Assembly (NCBI RefSeq): GCF_014297445.1
Contig: NZ_JACORU010000010.1
Coordinates: 1-64,000 of the forward strand
Direction: 5' to 3'
DNA length: 64,000 nucleotides
Source: Ramlibacter albus
Lineage (GTDB): Bacteria > Pseudomonadota > Gammaproteobacteria > Burkholderiales > Burkholderiaceae_C
Positions within the stretch are counted from its first letter, which is position 1; every line of letters starts with the position of its first letter. The position numbers and the translations under genes are program-made. This document shows, in pieces, positions 32,498 to 42,189 of the stretch. The notes below the pieces were generated by a model, which was not told the origin of the DNA, did no database searches, and worked only from the letters and a program-made list of their open reading frames with translations.

Positions 32498-32538
32498 AGC
32501 TTACGGCCGCGTCGCCCGGCCGAAGTGCCAAACGGCAC
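32498..32538 (-). promoter_or_regulatory. Class II-type promoter with GTGC-N6-GCAC operator (site 3)
   Basis: On the plus strand GTGC-CAAACG-GCAC occupies 32525-32538. On the minus strand TAAGCT (32503-32498) is a TANNNT -10 box 28.5 bp from the operator centre, and the predicted transcript would start at or next to ATG 32491. It would drive the two binding-protein genes at 31525-32491 and 30662-31453. Confidence 0.6.
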
Positions 32539-32561
32539 ATCGGCGCAGCGATAGCCGCCGC

Positions 32562-33047
32562 TCAGGCCCGCCCGAGCAGCCGGTCGAACCAGCCCGTCTT
32601 CGGCCTGGCCGCCGTCACCGGGTGCGCCTGCGCATGCCGCCCCTGCTCCATGTACCAGCGCCCGAAACGCAGGTCGTGCGTGAGGATGTGGCCCACCAGC
32701 CACTTGTTGAGGAACTTGCGCAGCTCCTGGATGCGGTCCTCGTTCCATTCGGAGCCGCTGGAGAGGAATTCGGCCACCTGCGCGCTGAACGCCTCGTGCA
32801 GCGCCAGGTGCTGGCGGAAGTCCGGGAAGCCGCTGGCCTCCATCAGCTCCTGCTCGTTGGTGAAGTGCGTCACGACGTAGTCGAGCAGCTCGCCCAACGT
32901 GTCCTGCACGTTCGCCATGCTCAGGGACTTGACCAGCGTGAACAGGTGCCGATGCTCCGCGTCCACTTGCGCGACGCCGATCCTGAAGCCGTCGCGCCAC
33001 TCCACCACGAACCCGGCGTGGGCCGGCCTTTCCAGTACGGAACTCAC
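32562..33047 (-). CDS. Bacteriohemerythrin
   Basis: A 161-residue four-helix protein with the non-haem di-iron ligand pattern of hemerythrins: VDAEHRHLF, HFTNEQELM, HLALHEAF and HILTHDLRFG supply five His plus Glu and Asp. Hemerythrins bind O2 and some bind or reduce NO. The start is GTG 33047 with a GGAGG site at 33057-33061. It stands alone on the minus strand upstream of the binding-protein promoter. The window also encodes NO reductase and an FNR-type box, so a role under low oxygen or nitrosative stress is plausible. Confidence 0.92.
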   Translation of the reverse strand: MSSVLERPAHAGFVVEWRDGFRIGVAQVDAEHRHLFTLVKSLSMANVQDTLGELLDYVVTHFTNEQELMEASGFPDFRQHLALHEAFSAQVAEFLSSGSEWNEDRIQELRKFLNKWLVGHILTHDLRFGRWYMEQGRHAQAHPVTAARPKTGWFDRLLGRA

Positions 33048-33215
33048 GATAGGGAACCTCCTTGCATCAGGGAAAGCCTACCCCTTTGCCGGAAGTTGTC
33101 GTTGACGGCACGCAAAGCATGGGCAGCCCGAAACATGCTGGAAGTCTCGGTGCACAAGCGACCGCGACCATCGTCTACCTGTGGCGCCCCCATGCATACC
33201 TATGCTGGGTTGACC

Positions 33216-33497
33216 ATGACGGACGAAGTTGCGTACGCGGACACCGAGGTGCAGGCATTGCAGCAGCAGTGCCGGGCGCTCGTGGCCTCGGTCATGGCCG
33301 TGCGGGCCGCCGCGCGCGCGGGGCAATACGACGAGGGTGCGTGCGCCTACCGCGAGGCGGTCGCCCGTGGCACGTGCATTCGCGTAGCCCTCGCAGGCCG
33401 TGGCACGTGGTCACGCGAGGGCCACATCGCGTTCGTCACGGCCCTCGTGCTGCAGCTGGCCACCGAGGGCATGCTGTCGTACTTCCACCCGGCTTGA
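33216..33497 (+). CDS. Small hypothetical protein
   Basis: A 93-residue protein, mostly helical, with Gln/Ala-rich N-terminal heptads (VQALQQQCRALVASVMAVRAA). The middle segment is YDEGACAYREAVARGT and the C-terminus TALVLQLATEGMLSYFHPA. ATG 33192 eight codons earlier is an alternative start; neither has a strong ribosome site. No family is recognised. It is divergent from the bacteriohemerythrin gene and its stop abuts the SEC-C gene stop. Confidence 0.5.
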   Translation: MTDEVAYADTEVQALQQQCRALVASVMAVRAAARAGQYDEGACAYREAVARGTCIRVALAGRGTWSREGHIAFVTALVLQLATEGMLSYFHPA

Positions 33498-33498
33498 G

Positions 33499-34250
<752 letters not shown>

Positions 34251-34254
<4 letters not shown>

Positions 34255-35489
34255 GATGGGGAGCGATTATCCGCTCCGCGCGGCCTCGACAGGGCCCACA
34301 GCAGGCCCAGCACGAGCAGGTTGGCCACGCCGCTCAGGCCCCCATTGAAGAACGAGGTGTCGTAGTTGCCGCAGAGATCGTAGAAGAGGCCGCCCTGCCA
34401 GCCGCCCAGCGCCATGCCGACCCAGCCGAAGAACATGCCGATGCCGATGAACAATCCCGTTCGGCCGACGGGTGCGTACTCGCGCGCGCACAGGATCAGC
34501 GAGGTCATCGAGCCGCTGAACATCAGCCCGAAGGCGGCCGACAGCACGTACAACTCGGCGCGCGTCTGCGCGAAGGGGAACAGCGCGGTGAAGAGGGTCT
34601 GCCCGGCCGACGCCACCATGTAGGCCTGCAGGTTGCCGAACCGGTCCGCCACCTTGCCGAAGCCGATGCGGCCCATCATGCCGCACACCATCATCACCGC
34701 GAGCAGGCCGGCGGACTCGCGCGGGCCGAGGCCGCGGTCGGCGCCGAAAGTGGCCACGTGCATGATCGGCGTGGCCATGCAGGTACAGCAGAACACGACG
34801 GCGACGCACAGCCACGCCATCATCGCTTGCCGCGACACGCGATACGGGCTCGGCGCAGCCGCCGCGGCAGCGAGTTCCGCGGCGGGCGGCCGCGGAGCGT
34901 CGCGCACGAAGAAGGCCAGCGGCACCATGATCGCCAGGTAGACGACGCCGCATGTCGCATACGCCGAGCGCCAGCCCTCCACCAGCACGAGGTGCCGCGC
35001 GAAGTACGGCAGCACGCCCTGCCCGAGCGCACCGCCCGCGTTGACCAGGCCGATGGCGAAGCCGGGCCGCTTGGCGAGCCACATCGCGGCCGTGCTGTTC
35101 AGCGGCGCCATCAGCGCACCGATGCCGAAGAGGCCCATGACGGCATGCAGCAGGTAGAGCTCGAAGGTCGTGGTCATGCGCGCGAGCAGCAGCAGCGCCA
35201 CGCCCGGCACGATGGCGCCGCACAGCGCGAGGCGGCGCACCGGCAACCGGTCCGCGAAGTGGCCCATCACGATGCCGCCGATGCCGGTGCCGATGGTGGC
35301 GAAGGAGTACGCCAGCGAGAGCTCGCCACGCGACCAGCCGAACTCCGCCGCGAGCGGCGCGAGGAAGACCGCCATGTTGACGATGGCGCCGAACCCCATC
35401 ATGACCATCACGGCGCACGCGGCGACGATCCAGCCGGCGAGGCGTTCGTTCGGCAGGGTGGCGCCGGCGGGCGCAGCCAGGGTCGACAT
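34251..35489 (-). CDS. MFS transporter, oxalate/formate antiporter-like
   Basis: A 412-residue major facilitator with about twelve hydrophobic segments. The loop 2-3 motif is GHFADRLPVRRLALCG, the mirrored loop 8-9 motif is GFGKVADRFGNLQ, and a Ser/Pro-rich cytoplasmic loop lies in the middle (DAPRPPAAELAAAAAAPSPYR). The monocarboxylate/oxalate-formate-like branch fits its position at the end of an acyl-CoA catabolic cluster, 65 bp after the acyl-CoA dehydrogenase gene on the same strand. It would import the organic acid processed by that cluster. Substrate not determined. Confidence 0.88.
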
Positions 35490-35554
35490 GGGTCGCGAGC
35501 TTACGCGCGGCGGGGCGTGAATGCTCGCCCGGCCATCGGCCGGGTCAGCAGGAC

Positions 35555-36697
35555 TCAGTACGACTTGGGCAGCCCCAGCACCTTTTCCGCGATGAAGCAG
35601 AGGATCAGTTGCGGGCTCACGGGCGCGAGCCGCGGGATCCACGCCTCGCGCAGGTAGCGCTCCACATGGAACTCCTTTGAGTACCCCATGCCGCCGTGCG
35701 TCAGGATCGCCTGCTCGCACGCGCGGAAGCACGCTTCGCCCGCGAGGTACTTGGCGGCGTTGGCCTCCGCCCCGCAGGGCTGCCCGTTGTCGTAGAGCCA
35801 GGCGGCCTTCTGCGCCATCAGGTGCGCGGCTTCCAGTTCCATCCAGTTGCGCGCGAGCGGGTGCTGGATGCCCTGGTTCTGCCCGATGGGGCGGTCGAAC
35901 ACGACCCGTTCTCCGGCATAGGCCGCGGCCTTGCGCAACGCGGCGCGACCGAGGCCCACGGCTTCGCTCGCGATGAGGATGCGCTCGGGGTTCAGGCCGT
36001 GCAGGATGTAGTCGAAGCCGCGGCCCTCCTCGCCGATGCGGTCGGCCACCGGCACCTTCATGCCGTCGATGAACAGCTCGTTGGAGTCCACGCACTTGCG
36101 GCCCATCTTGGCGATCTCGTGCACGGCGACGGTGGACCGGTCGAGGTCGGTGTAGAACAGGCTCAGGCCTTCATCGCCGGTGCGCGCGAGCAGCAGCACC
36201 TTGTTGGCGACCTGCGCGGTCGAAATCCAGACCTTCTGGCCGGTCACCACATAGTGGTCGCCCTGGCGCACGGCACGGGTCTTCAGCTTCAGCGTGTTCA
36301 GGCCGGTGTTCGGCTCGGTAACGGCGAAGCACGCGCGGTCGCGGCCCGCGATCAAGGGCGGCAGCCAGCGCGCCTTCTGCTCGTCGCTGCCGTGCACGAC
36401 GACCGGGTGCAACCCGAAGATGTTCATGTGCACCGCCGATGCGCCCGACATGCCTGCACCGGTCGCCGCGATGGTGTGCATCATCAGCGCCGCCTCGCGG
36501 ATGCCGAGGCCCGCGCCGCCGTACGCCTCCGGCATCGCGATGCCGAGCCAGCCCGACGCGGCCATCGCAGCGTGGAACTCGTCGGGGAAACGGCCGTCTT
36601 CGTCGCGGGCGCGCCAGTACGCGTCGTCGAACGGGGCGCAAAGGCGTTCGATGGCTTCGACGATGTGGCGGTGTTGTTCCGGCGTGTCGAAGTCCAT
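35555..36697 (-). CDS. Acyl-CoA dehydrogenase
   Basis: A 380-residue flavoprotein with the three-domain acyl-CoA dehydrogenase layout. Typical segments are GIAMPEAYGGAGLG (N-terminal), CFAVTEPNTGLNT and TGQKVWIST (flavin/substrate beta-domain), and AILTHGGMGYSKEFHVERYLREAW (C-terminal). It introduces a double bond in an acyl-CoA, passing electrons to ETF. Its ATG at 36697 overlaps the stop of the CoA-transferase gene by one base. Sequence with CoA transferase and CitE-like lyase suggests that a CoA-activated dicarboxylic or branched acid is oxidised here. Confidence 0.92.
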   Translation of the reverse strand: MDFDTPEQHRHIVEAIERLCAPFDDAYWRARDEDGRFPDEFHAAMAASGWLGIAMPEAYGGAGLGIREAALMMHTIAATGAGMSGASAVHMNIFGLHPVVVHGSDEQKARWLPPLIAGRDRACFAVTEPNTGLNTLKLKTRAVRQGDHYVVTGQKVWISTAQVANKVLLLARTGDEGLSLFYTDLDRSTVAVHEIAKMGRKCVDSNELFIDGMKVPVADRIGEEGRGFDYILHGLNPERILIASEAVGLGRAALRKAAAYAGERVVFDRPIGQNQGIQHPLARNWMELEAAHLMAQKAAWLYDNGQPCGAEANAAKYLAGEACFRACEQAILTHGGMGYSKEFHVERYLREAWIPRLAPVSPQLILCFIAEKVLGLPKSY

Positions 36698-37851
36698 CAC
36701 GGCTCCTTGCGACGCAAGCGGTCCGCCTCGGCGCGCAACGCATCGCCATCGCCATCGAGCGGCGGTGCGGCGAAGGCTTCCGGCGCCGGTGTGCGGCCGA
36801 ACTTCCATGCGGCGGCGAACCCACGGTATGCGCCGACGACCGCGTTCTCGAAGCGCTGCAGCAGGCCTTCAGCCTCCACCTGCGGAAAGTCGAACATGTC
36901 CTCGACGTCGCGCGCGGCGGCGCAGGGCACTTCCTCGCCGAACAGCGACTCCCATTCGAGGGCCGAACGAGTGGCCAGCGCGGCGTGCAGCACCGGCACG
37001 ATCTCCTGCGCATGCTGCGCGCGCTTGCGCACGGTGTCGTACCGCTCCACCAGCAGTTGTTGCAGCCCCGTCTTCTCGCACAGCGCGCGCCAGAAGTGCG
37101 GTGTGTTGGCCGACACATAGAGCCAGCCTTCGCGCGTGGGGTGGATGCCCGTGATGCCACCCGAGCGCATGTCGCGACCGCCCACGTCGCGGGGCTCGCT
37201 ATCGGCCCACACCAGGCGCGCCGACTGCATCGCCAGCGCCGAGCGCAACAGCGACACGCCGACGTATTGACCCTCGCCGCTCTTCTCGCGCTCGTAGAGT
37301 GCCGCGGACACGCCGCCCGCGACGAGCGAAGCCGCGTAGTAGTCGACCACGGAGCCGTAGAGGATGGCGGGCGGCCCGCCCGCCGGCCCCTGCATCGCGG
37401 CCATGCCGGTCATCGTCTGCAGCACCTGGTCGTAGCCGGCCTTGTCGCGCAAGGGGCCGGTCTCGCCGTAGCCGGTGACCGCGCAGTACACGAGCCGCGG
37501 GTTGCGGGCGCGAAGCTGCTCGTAGGCGATGCCCAGCCGCTCGGGTACTTCGGGGCGGAAGTTGTGCACGAGCACGTCCGCGGTGCCCACCAGCGCGAGC
37601 AGGCGTGCGTGGTCCTCGGCGTCCTTCAGGTCCAGCACCACGCCGCGCTTGCTGCGGTTGACGCCGAGGAAGGCGCGGCTCTCCGCGGCCAGCGTGGACG
37701 GGTACTTGCGCAGGTTGTCGCCCGCGGGCGGCTCCACCTTGATCACTTCGGCGCCGAGGTCCGCGAGCAGCGCGCAGCCATAAGGGCCCGCGATGTAGGC
37801 GCTCAGGTCGAGCACGCGGATGCCCGCGAGCGGCCCGCGCCCGGCACTCAC
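36697..37851 (-). CDS. Class III (CaiB/Frc-type) CoA transferase
   Basis: A 384-residue family III CoA transferase: VLDLSAYIAGPYGCALLADLGAEVIKVE at the N-terminus, NRSKRGVVLDLK, and GYGETGPLRDKAGYDQVLQ, whose last Asp (in YDQVLQ) corresponds to the nucleophile of formyl-CoA transferase. It transfers CoA from a donor such as succinyl-CoA to a free acid. The start is GTG 37851, overlapping the preceding lyase gene's stop (GTGA). It would activate the acid brought in by the TctC- or MFS-linked uptake. Confidence 0.93.
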   Translation of the reverse strand: MSAGRGPLAGIRVLDLSAYIAGPYGCALLADLGAEVIKVEPPAGDNLRKYPSTLAAESRAFLGVNRSKRGVVLDLKDAEDHARLLALVGTADVLVHNFRPEVPERLGIAYEQLRARNPRLVYCAVTGYGETGPLRDKAGYDQVLQTMTGMAAMQGPAGGPPAILYGSVVDYYAASLVAGGVSAALYEREKSGEGQYVGVSLLRSALAMQSARLVWADSEPRDVGGRDMRSGGITGIHPTREGWLYVSANTPHFWRALCEKTGLQQLLVERYDTVRKRAQHAQEIVPVLHAALATRSALEWESLFGEEVPCAAARDVEDMFDFPQVEAEGLLQRFENAVVGAYRGFAAAWKFGRTPAPEAFAAPPLDGDGDALRAEADRLRRKEP

Positions 37852-38711
37852 GCAGCGCCCCGCCTGGCCGCCGCCGCGAGGATCGCCCTCGCCCGCAGCA
37901 GGAACGGCCGGTCGATCATCCGGCCGTCGACCACGAAAGCACCCACACCCTCCGCCTGCGCGGCCTCGGCCGCTTCGACGATGCGCTTCGCGCGCGCGAC
38001 CTCCTCCGCGGTAGGCTGGAAGGCTTCGTTGGCCAGCGGCACCTGGCTCGGGTGGATGCAGCTCTTGCCCGCGTAGCCAAGCCGGCGCGCGAGCTTGGCT
38101 TCGGCGAGGAAGCCCTTGGTGTCACGCACGTCGGCAAACGCGCCATCGAATGCGTCGACCCCCGCCTCGCCCGCGGCGATGCGCACGTCGAACAGCACCT
38201 GCTTGAGCGCCGAGCCCTCGGTGCGGTCGATGCCGAGCGACTCGAAAAGGTCGCCCAGGCCCACCTGCAGGCCCATCACGCGCGGGTCGGCCGCGGCCAG
38301 CAACGCCGCTTCACGCAACGCCCGCGGCGTCTCGATGTTCAGCAGCAGGCGCACCGGCTCGGTCACGCCGTTGTTGCGCTCCGCCGCGGCGAGCGCGGCC
38401 GATGCGGCGCGCACGTCGTCCGCGCGCTGCGGCTTGGGGAGGTTGAGCACGTGCAGGCCGGGTTGCACGACGGCCTGCAGGTCCGCCTCGAAATGCGGCG
38501 TGTCCATGGCGTTGACGCGCACGATCACGAGCTTGCTGCTGCCGCTCGCGGCGCCGGTGAGCAGCCAGTCGCGCACGGCCTCGCGCGCTTCGGCCTTGCG
38601 CTGCTCGGCCACCGCATCCTCGAGGTCGATGGAGATCGCATCGGCATCGCCCGCGATCGCCTTGGCGAAGAGCTCCGGGCGCGAGCCGGGCACGAACAGC
38701 TTGCTTCTCAT
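37848..38711 (-). CDS. HpcH/HpaI or CitE-like CoA lyase
   Basis: A 287-residue TIM-barrel protein of the citrate lyase beta-like family. It has the N-terminal KLFVPGSRPELFAKA, the metal-binding SIDLEDAV region, NIETPRAL, VGLGDLFESLG and SCIHPSQVPLANEAF. Relatives cleave citramalyl-CoA, malyl-CoA or similar 3-hydroxyacyl-CoA thioesters. Together with the CoA transferase and acyl-CoA dehydrogenase it suggests cleavage of a 3-hydroxy dicarboxyl-CoA, but no hydratase gene is present. Its start lies in the second copy of a 17-bp duplication at the junction with the tctC-type gene. Confidence 0.88.
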   Translation of the reverse strand: MRSKLFVPGSRPELFAKAIAGDADAISIDLEDAVAEQRKAEAREAVRDWLLTGAASGSSKLVIVRVNAMDTPHFEADLQAVVQPGLHVLNLPKPQRADDVRAASAALAAAERNNGVTEPVRLLLNIETPRALREAALLAAADPRVMGLQVGLGDLFESLGIDRTEGSALKQVLFDVRIAAGEAGVDAFDGAFADVRDTKGFLAEAKLARRLGYAGKSCIHPSQVPLANEAFQPTAEEVARAKRIVEAAEAAQAEGVGAFVVDGRMIDRPFLLRARAILAAAARRGAA

Positions 38712-38736
38712 TCGGGCTTGCTTCTCATTCGGGCTT
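38703..38736. repeat. 17-bp tandem duplication at the tctC/lyase junction
   Basis: GCTTCTCATTCGGGCTT occurs twice back to back (38703-38719, 38720-38736). On the minus strand each copy reads AAGCCCGAATGAGAAGC, which contains both the tctC stop (GAA TGA) and an ATG AGA AGC start. One copy alone would give the usual ATGA overlap. The duplication inserts a five-codon-plus minicistron (MRSKPE) between the two genes. Confidence 0.9.
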
Positions 38737-39696
38737 GATGTCGGCGGCTTTCGCCACCTGCTTCCAGCGTTCGATCTCGGCGGCGATGAGCGCCTCGAAC
38801 TCGGCGGGCTTCATGGCCACGGGTTCGGCGCCCTCCTTCAGGAAGAACTCCTTCATCTCGGGCGACAGGATGATCTTGTTGATCTCGGCGTTGAGGCGGT
38901 CCACGATGGGTTGCGGCGTGCCCGGCGGCGCGAGGACGCCCCACCACAGCTCCGTGGCGCTGCCCTTGTAGCCGGATTGTTCGAGCGACGGCAAGTCGGG
39001 CGCCACGGGCGAACGCTGCGCCGACGTGACCGCCAGTGCGCGCACGCGGCCGCCCTTGACCTGCCCGATGATCGAGGGCGCGCTCGCGACCAGTGCCTGG
39101 ATCTGCCCGCCGAGCAGGTCCGTGGTGGCCGGGCCCATGCCCTTGTACGGCACGTGCGTCATCTTGATGCCCGCCGCGCCCGCGAACAGCTCGGTGGCGA
39201 AGTGGTTGATGCTGCCCGCGCCGGACGTGCCGTAGTTCAGCTTGCCGGGGTTGGCCTTGGCGGCTGCGACGAGGTCGCCGATCGTCTTGAACGGCGAATC
39301 GGCCGGCACGGTCACCAGCAGCGGCCCCTTGCCGAGCATCGCCACCGGCTTGAAGCCCTTGATGGCGTCGTATTGCAGGTTCGTGCGGATGGCCGCCCCG
39401 GTGGTGAAGGTGGACGACACGACGAGCAGGTTGTAGCCGTCGGGCGACGCCTTCGAGACGAACGCGTTCGCCACCACGCCGCCGGCGGCGGGCTTGTTGT
39501 CCACCACGACGCTCTGGCCGAGCGCGTCGCCCAGCTTCTTGCCGATCGCTCGCGCAAAGGTGTCGTTGGAGCCGCCGGGCGCGTTGCCCACTACCAGCGT
39601 GATCGGCCGCGCCGGCCAGGCGGGCGCCTGGGCCGATGCAACCAGGGGAACGGCGCAAGCGGCAAACAGCGCTGCGCGCAAAGCGGTACTTCTCAT
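38725..39696 (-). CDS. Tripartite tricarboxylate transporter binding protein (TctC/Bug family)
   Basis: A 323-residue periplasmic protein with Sec signal STALRAALFAACAVPLVASA. The Bug-family core follows: WPARPITLVVGNAPGGSNDTFAR, SVVVDNKPAAGGVVA, SPDGYNLLVVSS and THVPYKGMGPATTDLLGGQI. It binds an organic acid for uptake or sensing. TctA and TctB membrane genes are absent, as is common for Bug genes in Burkholderiales. First gene of the minus-strand catabolic operon, 191 bp from the divergent bkd operon, with no adjacent regulator. Confidence 0.93.
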   Translation of the reverse strand: MRSTALRAALFAACAVPLVASAQAPAWPARPITLVVGNAPGGSNDTFARAIGKKLGDALGQSVVVDNKPAAGGVVANAFVSKASPDGYNLLVVSSTFTTGAAIRTNLQYDAIKGFKPVAMLGKGPLLVTVPADSPFKTIGDLVAAAKANPGKLNYGTSGAGSINHFATELFAGAAGIKMTHVPYKGMGPATTDLLGGQIQALVASAPSIIGQVKGGRVRALAVTSAQRSPVAPDLPSLEQSGYKGSATELWWGVLAPPGTPQPIVDRLNAEINKIILSPEMKEFFLKEGAEPVAMKPAEFEALIAAEIERWKQVAKAADIKPE

Positions 39697-39887
39697 GCCT
39701 CGGGACTCCTGTGGGGTGGCGGGGGCAGGGTAGCTCATTTCGCGTGCTGCCGCGCAACCTTCGGCCTGCTCTACACTGTCACCCGTGGCACCCACCCGTG
39801 CCGCACCGACGGACCGCCCAGGCCACCCGCCCGAGGCGTTCCGGTTTCACAATCAAGCGTCCACACGATGGCGCGGAGTTGATGACC

Positions 39888-41123
39888 ATGACCCAGCACC
39901 AGCCCTTGCGGTTGCACGTGCCGGAGCCTTCCGGGCGGCCCGGTTGCGCGACGGACTTCTCCTATCTCCACGTTTCCGAAGCCGGCGAGGTGCGCAAACC
40001 CCCGGTGGACACGAGCCACTTCGACACCGAAGACCTCGCGTACAGCCTCGTCCGGGTGCTCGACCGCAACGGCAATGCCGTCGGTCCGTGGGTGCCGGAC
40101 ATCACGGTGACGCAGCTGCGCCGCGGCCTGCGCAACATGATGAAGACGCGCATCTTCGACGCGCGCATGCTCATCGCGCAGCGCCAGCGCAAGACTTCCT
40201 TCTACATGCAGTGCCTCGGCGAAGAGGCCATCGCGTGCGCGCATGCCATGGCGATCGAGCCGGGCGACATGTGCTTCCCCACCTACCGCCAGCAAGGCCT
40301 GCTGCTCAGCCGCGACGACGTGTCGATGGCCGAGATGATGTGCCAGCTCATGAGCAACGAACGCGACCCGATCAAGGGCCGCCAGCTGCCGGTGATGTAC
40401 TCGTACAAGCGCGCGGGCTTCTTCACCATCTCGGGCAACCTCGCCACGCAGTTCATCCAGGCCGTGGGCTGGGCGATGGGCTCGGCGATCAAGGGCGACA
40501 CGAAGATCGCGTCGGGCTGGATCGGCGACGGTGCGACGGCGGAAGCGGACTTCCACACGGCGCTGACCTTCGCGCACGTGTACCGCGCGCCGGTCATCCT
40601 GAACGTGGTCAATAACCAGTGGGCCATCTCCACCTTCCAGGCAATCGCCGGTGGTGAGTCCACCACGTTTGCAGCCCGCGGCGTCGGATGCGGCATCGCA
40701 TCGCTGCGCGTGGACGGCAACGACTACCTCGCGGTGTACGCCGCCTCGCGCTGGGCCGCAGAGCGCGCGCGCAGCAACCTCGGGCCGACGCTGATCGAAT
40801 GGGTGACATACCGCGCCGGCGCGCACTCCACGTCCGACGACCCCTCGAAGTACCGGCCGGCCGACGACTGGGAGCGCTTCCCCCTCGGCGACCCGATCGC
40901 GCGATTGAAGCAGCACCTGATCAACCAGAACGCGTGGAGCGAGCAGGAGCACGAGCAGGTGCGCCTGGAGCTCGAAGCCGAAGTGGCTGCCGCGCAGAAG
41001 GAGGCCGAGAGCTACGGCACGCTGCTCGACGGCCACATCCCCAGCGCCGCGACGATGTTCGAGGACGTCTACGCCGTGATGCCCGAACACCTGCGCCGCC
41101 AGCGCCAGCAGATGGGAGTGTGA
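39888..41123 (+). CDS. bkdA1: Branched-chain 2-oxoacid dehydrogenase E1 alpha subunit
   Basis: A 411-residue E1-alpha protein: the long BkdA1-specific N-terminal extension (LRLHVPEPSGRPGCATDFSYL), then the thiamine diphosphate motif GDGATAEADFHTALTFAHVY with NN about 28 residues on (residues about 213-243). The phosphorylation-loop region is YRAGAHSTSDDPSKYR. With E1-beta it decarboxylates the 2-oxoacids of Val, Leu and Ile and loads the lipoyl arm of E2. A GGAG site at 39875 favours ATG 39888; ATG 39882 is two codons upstream. First gene of a four-gene operon. Confidence 0.95.
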   Translation: MTQHQPLRLHVPEPSGRPGCATDFSYLHVSEAGEVRKPPVDTSHFDTEDLAYSLVRVLDRNGNAVGPWVPDITVTQLRRGLRNMMKTRIFDARMLIAQRQRKTSFYMQCLGEEAIACAHAMAIEPGDMCFPTYRQQGLLLSRDDVSMAEMMCQLMSNERDPIKGRQLPVMYSYKRAGFFTISGNLATQFIQAVGWAMGSAIKGDTKIASGWIGDGATAEADFHTALTFAHVYRAPVILNVVNNQWAISTFQAIAGGESTTFAARGVGCGIASLRVDGNDYLAVYAASRWAAERARSNLGPTLIEWVTYRAGAHSTSDDPSKYRPADDWERFPLGDPIARLKQHLINQNAWSEQEHEQVRLELEAEVAAAQKEAESYGTLLDGHIPSAATMFEDVYAVMPEHLRRQRQQMGV

Positions 41124-41125
41124 CC

Positions 41126-42187
41126 ATGCTGACCCAGACCAAGGATTCCAAAGTGGAAAGCTCCGCCGGCGCGACCAAGCCGATGACCATGATCCAGGCG
41201 CTGCGCAGCGCGATGGACGTGATGATGGAACGCGACGACAACGTGGTCGTCTTCGGCCAGGACGTCGGCTACTTCGGCGGCGTCTTCCGCGTCACCGAAG
41301 GCCTGCAGGCCAAGTACGGCAAGTCGCGCTGCTTCGACGCGCCGATCAACGAGGGCGGCATCGTCGGCGCGGCCATCGGGATGGCCGCTTATGGCCTGCG
41401 GCCGGTCGCCGAAATCCAGTTCGCGGACTACTTCTACCCCGCTTCCGACCAGATCGTGAGCGAGGCCGCGCGCCTGCGCTTCCGCAGTGCGGGCGACTTC
41501 ACTTGCCCGATGGTCGTGCGCATGCCCTGCGGCGGCGGCATCTACGGCGGGCAGACGCACAGCCAGAGCCCCGAAGCGCTCTTCACGCACGTGTGCGGGC
41601 TGCGCACCGTGATGCCGAGCAACCCGTACGACGCGAAAGGTCTGCTGATCTCCGCGATCGAGAACGACGACCCGGTCATCTTCCTCGAACCCAAGCGCCT
41701 CTACAACGGCCCGTTCGACGGCCACCACGACCGGCCGGTCGTGCCGTGGTCCAAGCACGCTTCTGGCAACGTGCCCGAGGGTTACTACACCGTGCCGCTG
41801 GATTCGGCCTCGGTGTTCCGCCCCGGCAACCAGGTCACCGTGATCACTTACGGCACGATGGTCTGGGTGAGCGAGTGCGCGGCACGCGAAGCCGGCATCG
41901 ATGCCGAGATCATCGACCTGCGATCGATCTGGCCCATGGACCTGGACACCGTCGTCAACTCGGTCAAGAAGACGGGCCGCTGCGTGGTCGTGCACGAGGC
42001 CACTCGCACCAGCGGCTTCGGCGCGGAGCTCGCGGCACTCGTGCAGGAGCATTGCTTCTACCACCTCGAAGCGCCCGTCGAGCGCGTGGCGGGTTGGGAC
42101 ACGCCCTACCCGCATGCGCAGGAATGGCACTACTTCCCCGGGCCCGACCGCGTCGCGGCCGCGCTCAAGCGAACGGTGGAGGCCTGA
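41126..42187 (+). CDS. bkdA2: Branched-chain 2-oxoacid dehydrogenase E1 beta subunit
   Basis: A 353-residue E1-beta protein: VVVFGQDVGYFGGVFRVTEGL, FDAPINEGGIVGAAIGMAAYG, MPCGGGIYGGQTHSQSPEALF and PKRLYNGPFDG, all typical of the branched-chain (not pyruvate) complex. It pairs with E1-alpha around the thiamine cofactor. Two bases separate it from the E1-alpha stop (TGACCATG), and the same TGACCATG junction recurs before E2, so the genes are translationally linked. Confidence 0.95.
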   Translation: MLTQTKDSKVESSAGATKPMTMIQALRSAMDVMMERDDNVVVFGQDVGYFGGVFRVTEGLQAKYGKSRCFDAPINEGGIVGAAIGMAAYGLRPVAEIQFADYFYPASDQIVSEAARLRFRSAGDFTCPMVVRMPCGGGIYGGQTHSQSPEALFTHVCGLRTVMPSNPYDAKGLLISAIENDDPVIFLEPKRLYNGPFDGHHDRPVVPWSKHASGNVPEGYYTVPLDSASVFRPGNQVTVITYGTMVWVSECAAREAGIDAEIIDLRSIWPMDLDTVVNSVKKTGRCVVVHEATRTSGFGAELAALVQEHCFYHLEAPVERVAGWDTPYPHAQEWHYFPGPDRVAAALKRTVEA

Positions 42188-42189
42188 CC

